Origin: Euleptes europaea
Taxonomy: Eukaryota > Chordata > Lepidosauria > Squamata > Sphaerodactylidae
Direction: 5' to 3'
Assembly (NCBI RefSeq): GCF_029931775.1
Contig: NC_079328.1
Location: 10,034,501-10,098,500 of the forward strand
DNA: 64,000 nt
How positions within the stretch are numbered: the first letter of the stretch is position 1; every line of letters starts with the position of its first letter. Below the pieces are notes generated by a model. The model worked only from the letters and a program-made list of their open reading frames with translations. It did no database searches and had not been told where the DNA came from. Positions 11,225-21,910 of this stretch are shown piece by piece. The position numbers and the translations under genes were made by a program.

Positions 11225-11770
11225 TCGCCCGCCAAGCTTGCAAACAACAGAGCTGCTGCTGCTGCTACCGCCGCGGCGGGGAAGGCGCGGGCTGCCCTCG
11301 CCAGCTTAATAAATGGGGCTGCGGGGGCACGAGGAGGCGTGTGCAGGCCCCACTGGAGTGCGAGCCCCGGATTCCACTTGGGCTGTGCTCTTTGCAAACA
11401 TGGGGGGTAGACTGGGCGGGAATCAGGGGTGCGCGGGCAGGCGTGGGAGGAGAACCTGCCTGGAACCCAGGGGGGGCTGTGGACAAAGGAGGGATAGGCG
11501 AACTGTTGGCTCAGTGCAACCCGAGAGTAAAGGGCACACCTGCCTGGCACCTGGGGGGGGGAGAGATGAAGGAAGGGCCTACAGGAGCAAAAGCCTCTCT
11601 CTGTATTCCCCTCCGCCTTTCTTTGTGGTTTCAGATGCCTCCCCCTCTTTCCTCTCGGTCGTGGTCCTAGGCTGGAATTGGGAAAAAAATGGCACCGGGG
11701 GGGGGGGGATACTCTCGTATGTGAGGGAGGGGCGCCTTGGAAACTACACTCCCTGGAGAGGATTTTGTTT
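11225..11770. other. GC-rich cargo, second part
   Basis: Continues the segment at 10330. It contains GCTGCTGCTGCTGC near 11251, poly-G runs near 11550 and 11698-11709, and no exon supported by splice sites. Confidence 0.35.
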
Positions 11771-11921
11771 TCTTTCTCTCCCCCCCCCCCCACAATTGTA
11801 TGGCCCACAAATGATGTTACAAATATCCAAATGGCCCTTGGCAGAAAAAAGGTTCCCACCCCTGCCCTAGAATCATGACTCCAGTGATTAAAGTGACGGA
11901 TAACCAGGCAAGTGTTTCTAG

Positions 11922-12065
11922 TGGCGGTGGAAAGTGCAGCCAAGGCAACAGATGAACAGAGGGGGTTTGCCATTGCCTGCCTCTGCGTAGCAACCCTGGA
12001 CTTCTGTGCTGGTTTCCCATCCACAAACTAACAAGGGTCGACCCTGCTTAGCTTCCAAGATTTGC
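11922..12065 (-). repeat. 5S rRNA-derived SINE, partial
   Basis: Shows the tail and middle ('gtttgccattgcctgcctct', 'agcaaccctggactt', 'ggtttcccatcc') and the first part of the 5S-like head ('gaccctgcttagcttccaag'). The outer head is missing. Confidence 0.75.
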
Positions 12066-12343
12066 ATTTCTGCCCTTCCACAATACTTAAATGATTCAGA
12101 CTTGTCAGCTATATAATGCTCAAGAGCGCTGACGGCATTAATATGAACGAGTATAAAATTTCCTTCACGCTCTTTCCTCCATGTTCGCCACCCATTTAGC
12201 AGAACCTGAAACTAATGTCAACATGTTATCTACTTGAATATGCAGTTTACACTTTTGCGTATTTTGCTACGTTTTCCAAAGTTGTAGTACATTTCTCTAA
12301 GAGGTACACTGTATGTACACAGACACACCTACAGAAACTCATG
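12066..12343. other. Intergenic DNA, nothing recognised
   Basis: AT-rich and unassigned. Confidence 0.35.
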
Positions 12344-12351
12344 ATATAAAT

Positions 12352-12783
12352 CAGTGGTTCCCAAAGTGGGCAGTACCACCCCCTGGGGGGGGATTACCTG
12401 GGGGGGCACTAAGAGGCAAGGGGGAAGCAGCGGGGCGCTAGAGGTGGGCCCCTTCAACTGTGTTGTTCACTAATTTACAATAGATCAAGCGATGGCACCA
12501 TACTGGCAAATTTGGTGGAAACGATCAGAATTTGTTTCCAGACTTGGAAGAGCTGGTACCACTGGATCAAGTTCATCAGTTTTGTTGAATAAATTTAAAC
12601 TAAAAGGTTTTAATTTGATTTTGAATAGATGTGCAATTAATTGTTACTGTTTTGACATTTTATTGTTATCTTCTTTAGTGAGTCACGCAAACCCCTATTT
12701 TGAATAATGGATAGGGTAGGGGGCACTGGGGTTGAGTTTGTGGAACCAAGGGGGCGGTGGCCTGAAAAGTTTGGGAACCACTG
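12352..12783 (+). repeat. hAT (Charlie-like) nonautonomous element
   Basis: 432 bp with terminal inverted repeats CAGTGGTTCCCAAAgtg and ttTGGGAACCACTG, and a perfect 8-bp duplication ATATAAAT (12344-12351 and 12784-12791). TIR sequence and duplication length both indicate hAT. The 71-residue frame inside has no transposase motif that I recognise. Confidence 0.9.
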
Positions 12784-12791
12784 ATATAAAT

Positions 12792-13275
12792 GAATACTCT
12801 TCTTCTGTGATGTTTTGCTTTGCTACAAAGGGAAATTGTTTTTGCTGTGCTAATTTCTTACAATCTGAGAATACGCTGGTTTTTGACTGACAACAAATTC
12901 ACTTAAATAGATTCTGCCTCCTCACACATGGGATAAGAAACCAACTTCTTCCTATTTCCCCCCACTCTATTTATATGCCCATCGCCTGTGACCTACAGCT
13001 TCACAGAGCTGTTTGTTTTCCAGAAATTCTGAAGCCCCGGGGAGAGATCTTTTCCTTGAAGAAACAGAAGTGTGTTTTACTTCTTTAGCAACATGAAATG
13101 TATTATTTGTAATTTAGCTGGCATATAAAACTGTATTATGGATTTCTGAAAAGGGGACATGCAAGTTACTGCATGGCTGGAATAATAAATTACTGCTCTG
13201 CTTTAAATTTTGGTTGCAAGAAATAAGAAACTCATGCCCCACTGATTTCTACACTATGGATGGGATCTAGTATAG
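12792..13275. other. Intergenic DNA, nothing recognised
   Basis: No feature recognised. Confidence 0.35.
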
Positions 13276-13440
13276 CTTTTATTTATTTTATTTTGAGATT
13301 TATAACCCACCCTCCCTGGCCATGGCCAGGCTCAGGGCGGGTAACATCAATTAATATACACCAAAATATCCACAATAAAATCAATTACAATTTATAAATT
13401 AAACAGTAAAATCCCAATTAAAACCTTAAAACTCCAGATG
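13276..13440 (-). repeat. LINE 3' tail fragment (CR1/L2-like)
   Basis: 'tttatttattttattttgag' followed by 'ataacccaccctccctggcc' and A-rich DNA with many 'aattaaa' steps. It matches the pattern at 37015 and 56462 and looks like the 3' untranslated end of a CR1/L2-type LINE on the minus strand. Confidence 0.5.
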
Positions 13441-13454
13441 GCACCCAATTCAAC

Positions 13455-14230
13455 TCATAAGTAAGTAATAGCTTTATTTGCATTTAGCCATAGGCCAGTA
13501 CAGACATGTCCAGGATACCACAGATATGTAATAAAAGGAAATACAAGGTTATTAAAATGCTGGATTAATAATAGATATACATAATAAAACTATGCTAAAT
13601 TGATGCATACAGAGAAATAATAATACTTAAAAGTTGCAGTGGTGTCCCAATCAGCCTATGGGACCTTAAAGGTAAAGGTCCCCTGTGCAAGCACCGGGTC
13701 ATTCCTGACCCATGGGGTGACATCACATCTCGACGTTTACTAGGCAGACTTTGTTTTACGGGGTGGTTTGCCAGTGCCTTCTCCAGTCATCTGCCCTTTA
13801 CCCCCAGCAAACTGGGTACTCATTTTACCGACCTCGGAAGGATGGAAGGCTGAGTCAACCTTGAGCCGGCTACCTGAAACCAACTTCTGTTGGGATCGAA
13901 CTCAGGTATTGAGCAGAGCTTGGACTTCAGTACTGCAGCTTATCACTCTGCGCCACACACACACCCCACACCACCAATGGGACCTAGCAACCATTAAAAT
14001 CAACTCAAAGGATCAGCTCTCCTAGCAACAATATTGGACCTTATTTTCTTTGCAGCCAGAGCATACAGGGATGTCCTATAAGAAACAAACCCATTGGTAT
14101 CTTTTAACAAAAATACTAATTTCTTAGCACTATGACAAGTGTTAAGGCCAGAAACCAACCTGGCAAGAAATTTAGCCCGGGGCTCCCCATACAGAGGGCA
14201 TTAATTCAACTCATAATGCAAAGGCTTCTA
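13455..14230 (-). repeat. LINE 3' end interrupted by a SINE
   Basis: On the minus strand the sequence ends 'ggcctatggctaaatgcaaa' then 'taaagct', typical of a squamate LINE 3' end. The upstream part (14040-14230) weakly resembles the C-terminal tail also seen at 26243 and 31994. A SINE at 13667-13976 splits it, with a perfect target duplication. Confidence 0.5.
13667..13976 (-). repeat. Sauria-type SINE, full length
   Basis: The minus strand reads a tRNA-like head ('gcgcagagtgataagctgca') through 'ttgactcagccttccatcct' to the tail 'caggaatgacccggtgcttg'. Flanked by the 9-bp duplication ATGGGACCT (13658-13666 and 13977-13985). Other copies are at 35853 and 43840. Confidence 0.9.
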
Positions 14231-15213
14231 CCTGTGGAACGGGACTTTTGCCACTCAGCCCTCCTGTGGCAGCCCAAAATGCCTTCCCAAAATCTGCAGG
14301 ATTTCAGGAGAGTATCCTGAGCTGCCATGGGAGCTGGGAGCACCAAAAGTCACACACAACAGGCAGAACGCCTTGCAACTGCAGAAACAGGTGCGCTGGG
14401 TCTAGTGAAACATCTGATTGGACATCCTGAGAATGTTGCTGACTTCTTTGGATTGGGTCCCATTGGCTGGATGCATTTTTCCAGAAAGAGGAATGGTCAA
14501 GGTCAACACTGTAAAGTTAAACAATGCACAGTTCAGCTACTCATGCTATCGACAAGACATACCCCAAATAGTTATTCTGTACTGGGGAGAAGGAGAGAGA
14601 ATGCCTGTCGGGGGAACTTGTGAACCCAATACTCAGAACTACTGAAAACATGTTTAAATTCGCTTAATTATTAATCAGGTACTGTTTGCCAAAGTCAGCA
14701 TATCAGTGGAGGACAGCACTTGTTGGGCCAATTTAAATAGTAACCACTTACTCCTCCTCTCCCCTGTCAAAGGCCCTTTGAGAAGCTTCTAACAACTGCC
14801 GTTTAATAATAAAAGCACAGCTCCTGCAAAAAAAAAAAAAATCAGTTCAACCTCCTAGTTTTATCTCGCTCTCACCTACATACACAATTTTGTACCAATA
14901 GCTCAGGTCATCTGTAAAGTTTCACTTCTGGATTTCCAGAAACAGCTGTTGCCCTTCTTGTATATGTTCAGTCCTGCAAGGAAATGCCACTACAATGCCT
15001 TTACCTGAGACAAATAGCAACTGTACTTGACCACGGGCATGGATCTTACCTCCAGTGTGAGAAGCGGAGAAAGCTAGCATACTAGTAACTAAATAGGCCA
15101 AAGAGAGAGAGATGGATTCAACTCCTTTTAGCCAAGACAATGTAATGCAATTACAACTTGAACTCTGCAGGATGAACCACAAAACAGCCTGTTTTCTTCA
15201 ACGGCAAGCTGAC
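14231..15213. other. Intergenic DNA, nothing recognised
   Basis: An A13 run lies near 14828. No exon or repeat family recognised. Confidence 0.35.
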
Positions 15214-15216
15214 CCT

Positions 15217-15397
15217 GGCCATGCATGCATGGGAGGTTTTGTCTTGGATTTGCCGCTCTCCAGATGCACATTTTCCCCATCCGAATTCTCAAAACTCAAA
15301 AATAAGCCCCCATGCAGAGTTTTGAGAATTCAGATGGGGAAAATGTGCATCTAGAGAGCGGCAAATCCAAGGCAAAACCTCCCATGCATAAATGGCC
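15217..15397. repeat. Palindromic MITE, Harbinger-like
   Basis: 181 bp whose two halves are near-perfect reverse complements: GGCCATGCATGCATGGGAGG on the left and CCTCCCATGCATAAATGGCC on the right. A 3-bp duplication CCT flanks it (15214-15216 and 15398-15400). Relatives are at 54623 and 62058. The 3-bp duplication suggests PIF/Harbinger, although that superfamily prefers TWA. Confidence 0.85.
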
Positions 15398-15400
15398 CCT

Positions 15401-16838
15401 GTTTGATTACCATCCCCAAAAAATGAAGGACAGTGACCTTCTTGAGAGCCAGTTCCTATGTCCAAAGTGGCAAAAAAGGGGCTCTGGTTCCCCTGCTTTT
15501 ATTTCCAACATTATCTAGGAAGTTGGATCCGCAGATACCCACACAGCCGAATCCAGAAGGAATAAACGACTTCTAGGGTTCACATATTTCTCCACCACCT
15601 CCCAAAGGAAATTGGCAAGCCCTGGCTTTCATGCTGTGTTGAAAATGAGATAGAAAAAATGTTGAGTTCTTGGCTTACACACCGCATGGCTCTCATGAGA
15701 AGACAGCTTACGTGTATGAATAGAGAGAAAATAAGTGGCCAAATAGATCAACCTGCCGTTCCTGCCTTAAAAACGCAGCAGAGTTTCCAATTACTCATCT
15801 CATATTTACATCCTTCCAAAGACCACCTTTCTAATCTCGATATTCATATTCAGAATTCACGTTTGATTCCTTTGGCCACACGTGTTTCTCTTACGTTCAT
15901 CACAATTTCCCAAATGCATCTGTAAAGCTTTAATTTTCTTTACTACTGATTATCCAACATTTCATACAATGTATCATTACAGGACTGCTTTTGGCTTGGG
16001 TTGGTACCCACCCCCTGCCTAGGCGTCTCCACCACCTCCTTTCCGTGTGTCAGGTAAGGCCAGTAAAGAGGTTTCTGCCCATGACCACAAAAAAAGGGTA
16101 GGCAGCCAACCAGAGAAGCAGGACCACACCAAAGGACCACGCACTTACTTGAGTAGAATCAACCTGACTACACCCGGTGTTTGGCTATCAGACTGTTAAT
16201 TAAGGTTGCTCCATTATTAATTATTGTGTCTTTAGATGCAATCAGAACCTGTTGCTTCAGAATTTGCCAAAGAAAGATATTCCTACCTTAGACTCACCGG
16301 TCCCATCGATCAGATTTCAGCTACCTGAAATGCCCATGAAAGTCTAATTTCCTGGATCAGACCAAGAGAGCCTTCAAACACATCCCCTCCCCACCCACAT
16401 GACCTTTCTCTAGCACCTTAGGCTACACCCAGGCCTGTTACACCCCTCATTCTCCCACATTACCCCCCCTTTCCAGGCTTTGAATGAAACTTGTTTGCTT
16501 TTAAACTCTGCAGCTTACCCTATAACAGGGGCCAGAATCAGCCCCTCATGTGTACTCTGACTTTGCATACTTTGCCTGGTGTGTGATCTTACTGGCTTCA
16601 AGCCACCGGTCCTTGCGTAGCCGACGATTAAGTCCCTGTCTACCATGATGACATAAAGATTTGGCCTTTTCCTCTACTGGATTATTTGCTGCCTGGATAC
16701 TTTGCGTGCCCCCATGCCTTGGAATTCAAGCCTATGCTTGCATGTGAACAAATGAGTTTCCATGGTCATCTTTACTTTGTCTTGTACACTCTCTGGTTTC
16801 TTACCTTCCATCCTGAGCGAAGTAACTTGCATTGTATT
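15401..16838. other. Intergenic DNA, nothing recognised
   Basis: Unique-looking sequence without an exon that I can support. Confidence 0.4.
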
Positions 16839-17056
16839 GGGGAGAGGCTGTGGCTCAGTGATAGGGCCTCTGCTTGGCATGCAGAAGGCCCCAGGTTCAA
16901 TCCTCGGCATCTCCAGTTAAAGGGACTAGGCAAGTAGGTGATGTGGAAGACCTCTGCTTGAGACCCTGGAGAGCCGCTGCCGGTCTGAGTAGACAATACT
17001 GACTTTGATGGACCAAGGGTCTGATTCAGTATAAGGCAGCTTCATGTGTATGTGTG
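16839..17056 (+). repeat. tRNA-derived SINE (second family)
   Basis: The head 'ggctgtggctcagtgatagg' and 'gccccaggttcaatcctcgg' gives A-box-like and B-box-like promoter elements. The body 'gagaccctggagagccgctg' and end 'ctgattcagtataaggcagc' match the copy at 36553. This is a retroposed SINE, not a functional tRNA. Confidence 0.8.
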
Positions 17057-19505
17057 TTCATGTGCATATTGTTTGTATTCTTGAAATCATTGTCTCTCTG
17101 TAAAGCTTTCAAGTCCTGAGTGCTTGATACTGTTTCTGACGGAGAGTTCCTGATTCAGCAGCCCAGATTTCCACAGTGACCTTTATTTCTCGTTCCAGTC
17201 TACCCAGACCACAGTGTTCCTGCCAAGGCTGTAGTGGCCCTTCACCATTCAGTCAAAGATGCCTTGCTGCCTTTAGGAGGGTCACTGGTTAGATTTGAGG
17301 GTATCTTTAAGCTAGAACCCAAGCCAGCCACGCCTTGTGTTTAGGTGCCACAGGAAAGAATGGATTTCTGCCTTACTCTCAAGTTGCCTTGTGTGGATAC
17401 AGACTGAAGCTGGGAAGTGGGTTACTGACCATTCTTGGTAACACTATTACTTAATGTGTGCACCCCCAGGCTGGTGTCCATTGTGCTACTTCTACAACTG
17501 TCAAATTTGTTTTTGTGCCCATTAGAGACTGGTCCCATAGATGCTAAAGCAGGTGTTCTGTGTTTAGTTATATAAAGTTTTCTGTATTATACTGATTCAG
17601 GTGAGCAGGTACGAGCTACATAAAAAGAGAAACGAATGTACCAAACAGAAGGAAAGGCAAAGCTCCCTTAGGAATAAACCTTTCTCTTCGGCTCATCGAT
17701 CTTCTTGGCTAAGCGACAAGAAAGCCTACCTGCTTTGCTGAATAGAAGACCTGCAAGGGAGTTTCAGAAGAAATGGAAATTTTATTATATCTATGCACAA
17801 TTGCAATTGTAATATTGTGTTGTAGATCACACTGAATGCGAACAATAGCAATTGAGTAGGCAATAATTATGAAGAGGATATGGGTGGCTTAATTAGTAAG
17901 GTACTAATTGATTGACTTTATATGTATTAGCTAAGAATGATAGCTTCAATATATATTAGTTAAGAATGATTTAAAGCAAACAAATTTTTATAATATAGTC
18001 TTATAAGAATGATATGTTATTGCTCAGCTGTTATTAAGGCTGTCAGAATACAAGACCTTTGGAAGGTCTGATATATTGTATGTCTGGGTATGCAAGTATG
18101 TTGTGTTGTGTTTTCTTATTAACAAAAAAGAAAGAAAGCCCTGCCTGCTTTTGTAGCATCAGCAGCTGATTCACCCACAGCTCATGCAATTAATTATTGC
18201 AAGAAGCCACAACAGCCCCTCTCTCCTGAACTCAGCAATCTTCAGTGAGAAGTACCTGCCTTTTCTTCTAGATCCTGATATAATTTATGTACAAGAGAGC
18301 ACACCAACCTGCTTTTTTGAGCACATAAAACACTGAGGTATTAACCTCTTTGTTCCAGAACTCATGTCCTTCAACAATGCAAAGAATCTCATCTCTCTGC
18401 AGAGAAGCAGTCTGGCCTTTTGAAATGGTAACAGGAAATGCACAACAGCACACATCTCTACAGTGGCTTATGATTAGCTAAATATCCATTCAATCTGATG
18501 GGAGGGACTCGACCCTTCCCCACCCCAATACTTCAACCCCTTTGTCCATTTCATTGTCCCACTTCCCTTAACCCCCCATGGTTAGTTCCTGGGTTTCGCT
18601 CCCTCCCCCCAAGGTTAGTTCCTGGGTTTGGAGAGTTCTGATAATGGTAAAACTTAAGGTGTGTCAGCTCTCCCCCATTTTTCCCCGGTGAGTATGAAAG
18701 TTTTGCTTGCAGGGGACTCAGAACATGCCACTGGGGACCCCCCCCCCCCTACAGATCCACCATGCACACACGCTGGAGCTACGAGAGGGCTGGGTTACTC
18801 TCACCATAACGTTACCCACAAATGCACTAATTTACTTTTTCCATAGGGTGCATAGCAACCACTCCCTTACACAGAGAGATTAAAGAAGCACGCTTGGGGG
18901 ATACCACTGGGTGAGCAGGCTAAACCCACAACCCTACTCTGATGACCCAAGCCACCAAGAATCAAGCCTGTTCCCACCTACTTAGGTCTATCCTGGTTTC
19001 AGTTTCTTAGCCACCCCATAGTGTGATAAACTTGCATTTCTACTACCTGCTCCATATTGTCCTCCTTCCTCCCCACACTCAGTCACTCTTCAGGAAGAAG
19101 GAAAACCACAGGTGCCAAGGTGATCTTGGGCAACTACAAGGTATGCCCTGATCGCCAAAGACTGCCTTTGTTTACTTTGATTACAGTGACACAATGCTTC
19201 TAGAATCTGGCCTCGGACAGAACCTGTTCAACAGCATGAACAAAGAAACCGAAACTGGTGCTCATTATGCAGACGAAAATAATGTTGCGTTCAGCCATGC
19301 AGTCGCTGTGGAGACAGCTGCGTCCAAGAGACCATCATGACCTGACCATCTCTGATCCTATAGTGGGATCCTAGGTCTACATTGGCTCAGTGGCAGGGTA
19401 GTCTGCAAGCTAGTAGGGCCTTAAATCTAAAAACTCCAGATGTACCGGTATGTGGCTTGCTTAGTTCATTATCCAGCTCTGAAGAGATTTTAAAAAGTGT
19501 CACTT
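17057..19505. other. Intergenic DNA, nothing recognised
   Basis: About 2.4 kb of unassigned sequence. A C10-type run lies near 18739. Confidence 0.4.
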
Positions 19506-19516
19506 AAGGATAGTTT

Positions 19517-20321
19517 GGTGGTGGAAAGCGCTGTCAAGCCACAGCCGACCTATAGCGACCCCATAGGGTTTTCAAGGCAAGAGACATTCACAGGTGGTTT
19601 GCCATTGCCTGCTTCCACATAGCAACCCTGGACTTCCTGGGCGGTCTCCCATCCAAGTACGAGCCAGGGCAGACCCTGCCTAGCTTCCAAATTCGGATGA
19701 GACCGGGCTAGCCTGGGCCAGGGAGGATTTCATTTAAATCAAATCGATTTAAATCACTAGTCAGTAAACTAGATTTAATTTTTTTTTTTTACATAAAGAC
19801 TCATTCTTGCTATAACTTCATTAAAATATTCCCAAACAGAGTCTCTTTTACGGCCTGCTGCCATTATAGATTTTCTCCTCCAGAGAAAGAATATATGATG
19901 AACCTCAGGCTATACAAACAAAGATCAAAAGGCTTGTGGAGAATTCTGCTCAAAAGGTTTCACTTTCATTTTTACTGCTTGCCACTCCCTCCTCACACTT
20001 AGCTCCTAGTGCAGATCTATTCCACTCCAAACAATTTTCTATTAATTGAACTTCTTGAAATTTTGCACTTAAGAATATACAGCCTCATGATACAAACTTA
20101 AAAACTAATCCTTATTTCATGATGTATAACCTTTGGGCTATAATGAATCTTAAATAGAAAATGATCTTTAGAGAGATTTTTTTCTCAAAAAGCATTTTAT
20201 TTTATTTTTTAAAAAACAATTTAAGTAAAAAACCCCGCTGATTTAAATTTTTTAATCTGTTTTATTTTAAAAAATAATAATTGATTTATATCCACCCTGG
20301 CTGGGCCATCCAGACCAAGAG
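19517..20321 (-). repeat. 5S-derived SINE split by a hAT element
   Basis: The SINE occupies 19517-19718 and 20300-20321, with a target duplication AAGGATAGTTT / AAGGATGGTTT (19506-19516 and 20322-20332). The 5S-like head is interrupted at 'gcctgggc|catccag' by a 581-bp element, which must be younger. Confidence 0.85.
19719..20299 (+). repeat. hAT-like AT-rich DNA transposon
   Basis: Begins CAGGGAGGATTTCATTTAAA and ends with an inverted 'ttgatttatatccaccctg'. The flanking 8-mers gcctgggc and ggctgggc differ at one position, which fits a hAT duplication. The family opens CAGGGTGGATAAAAATC in many sauropsids. No transposase is present. Confidence 0.7.
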
Positions 20322-20389
20322 AAGGATGGTTTAAGAGACATCTATTTCCTACTCAAGATATATATTCAACCAATTATAACTTGTTGTTT

Positions 20390-20700
20390 CATTTATTTGT
20401 TACATTTCTATCCTGCCCTCCTATCAAAAGGTGCAGGGCAGCACACATTAAGAGTGCTTGACCCAGCGTCACCCAATGCGCAAGGATTAGAACTCACGCC
20501 TTCCTCTCCCAAGTCTGATACTATCCAATATACTATCCTAGGTCACAAATGTACAGTTCTTAAAAAGCATCACTTATACCCTGCCTCTCTCAAGTGTTTT
20601 ACACTGCTTCCCTCTCCTCCTTTTTATTCTTACAATAAGCTTGTAAAATAAGTTATGCTGAGTGTGCGCGTGTGACCAGCCCGAGGTCACCTCTTGATCC
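20390..20700. repeat. LINE/SINE tail fragments
   Basis: 'ttacatttctatcctgccct' and 'acttataccctgcctctctc' are repeat-tail phrases of squamate LINEs. The order is broken and the family is not resolved. Confidence 0.35.
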
Positions 20701-21683
20701 TCATCCCACACTGAAACAAAGCCTACGACCGGGCTGAAGAACACACTCCTTCCGTTAACAGTGACTTCTTCCCCTTTCCTTCATCTCCCACGTCTCAGCT
20801 TTAGATCGTCTCTGTTACTCCATGAAACACAATATGTATAATCACCACCACTACATTCAAGTAATCCTTAGACTCATCTAAGTCAGTGGGGCCGTCTATC
20901 CTCGCCCCGGTACTCCGGTGATCAGCTTGAGTATTGTTACAAGAACCTAATCTGCTGGTAATTTGGTCCAATTTGTTATAAATCTTCTGTATAGTTTCTG
21001 CTATTAGAAAGGTTTGCGAAGCTATAATCTGAAGTACACCTGGGGAAAGAGTAATCAATTTTGCCTGTGTGTGTTTTGCTATATCTGGGGGGGGGGGGGA
21101 GAACATGGCTGAAGCCCATAAACGGTTTCAGCCCCCCCCCCCGTTCTTCTTGCTGCAAGGTCTCAAATCTATTTGTAACCACCACTACATTACCTGCATC
21201 TTACATGGAAGAAGATACTCCTCACTATGATTGCAAACTCATAATTCACAAAGTCAAGGTGTATCAAGTCATCCTCACAACCAGCAAAGCTGCCGAGGAC
21301 CTCTTTGCTAGCTTTAAAGAACACTTTTAAGACCAGTTTGTGAAAATCCAACAAGAATGCGATGTATCGTCTGTCCTAGAGGTGAAGTGATACTCTTCAG
21401 CTTCAACAGCCAAGACCAGTGAAAAAGCTTATACACAAACGTGAATACAAGTGAATGCCTACAAATGCAACATCTACTTGTGATTATTACACTAATGAAA
21501 TACTGAACATTGTAATGCGTGCTGCACTGGATCAGACAGTGGTTCATTTGGACTAGGAGTTTCTTTGCCTTACTGCAACATCGTTCCCATGTACAGGGTT
21601 TTATTTTTTTTTATTTTTTTTTTGCTGTAAGTAAGAATAGCAACCATTTGCCAGTCCGGCAGAAAAAAAGGGGTCATTGCAGT
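20701..21683. other. Intergenic DNA
   Basis: Contains a small hairpin with a G run near 21088-21098 and a C run near 21134-21144 around 'ggctgaa...ttcagcc'. No exon recognised. Confidence 0.35.
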
Positions 21684-21693
21684 AACACCACCA

Positions 21694-21900
21694 TGAGGGT
21701 GTGTGTAAAGTGCTGTCAAGTCGCAGCTGACTTATGGCTACCCCAAAGGGATTTCAAGAGGTGGATTGCCATTGCCCGCCTCTGCATAGCAACTCTGGAC
21801 TTCCTTGGTGGTCTCCCATCCAAGTACTAACCAAGGCTGACCCTGCTTAGCTTCCAAGATCTGACGAGATCGGGCTACTCTGGGCCATCCAGGTCAGGGC
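21694..21900 (-). repeat. 5S rRNA-derived SINE, full length
   Basis: The best-preserved 5S head in the window: the minus strand reads 'gcccgatctcgtcagatctt', 'ggaagctaagcagggtcag' and 'tacttggatgggagaccacc', close to the vertebrate 5S internal promoter region. Perfect 10-bp duplication AACACCACCA (21684-21693 and 21901-21910). Confidence 0.9.
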
Positions 21901-21910
21901 AACACCACCA

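Larger units (their letters stand above)
10219..11864. mobile_element. TIR-bounded hAT-like block with GC-rich cargo
   Basis: The left end reads CATGGGTGGGAACT and the right end is the inverse of CAGGGGTGGGAACC. The sub-terminal parts ('ggcccgcgggccatttaagg' on the left, 'tggcccacaaatg' on the right) are typical of squamate hAT elements. The flanks do not form a convincing 8-bp duplication (atatagag versus ccctagaa). Inside are a GC-rich segment, a second MITE (10706-11216) and, within that, a solo LTR. No transposase frame was recognised, so if it is one element it is nonautonomous. Confidence 0.5.

Noticed and set aside
11164-12024. 286-aa minus-strand frame
   Set aside because: It crosses a GC-rich segment, a hAT terminus and a 5S SINE; it is a chance frame over repeats.
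16839-16920. tRNA gene
   Set aside because: A and B boxes are present, but they belong to the head of a SINE that recurs at 36553; no intact cloverleaf or terminator.
21085-21145. G-run/C-run hairpin
   Set aside because: Two homopolymer runs with a short stem; likely coincidence or homopolymer length error.
21800-21900. 5S rRNA gene
   Set aside because: The 5S-like part is incomplete, diverged and fused to a BovB-like tail with target duplications, so it is a SINE.
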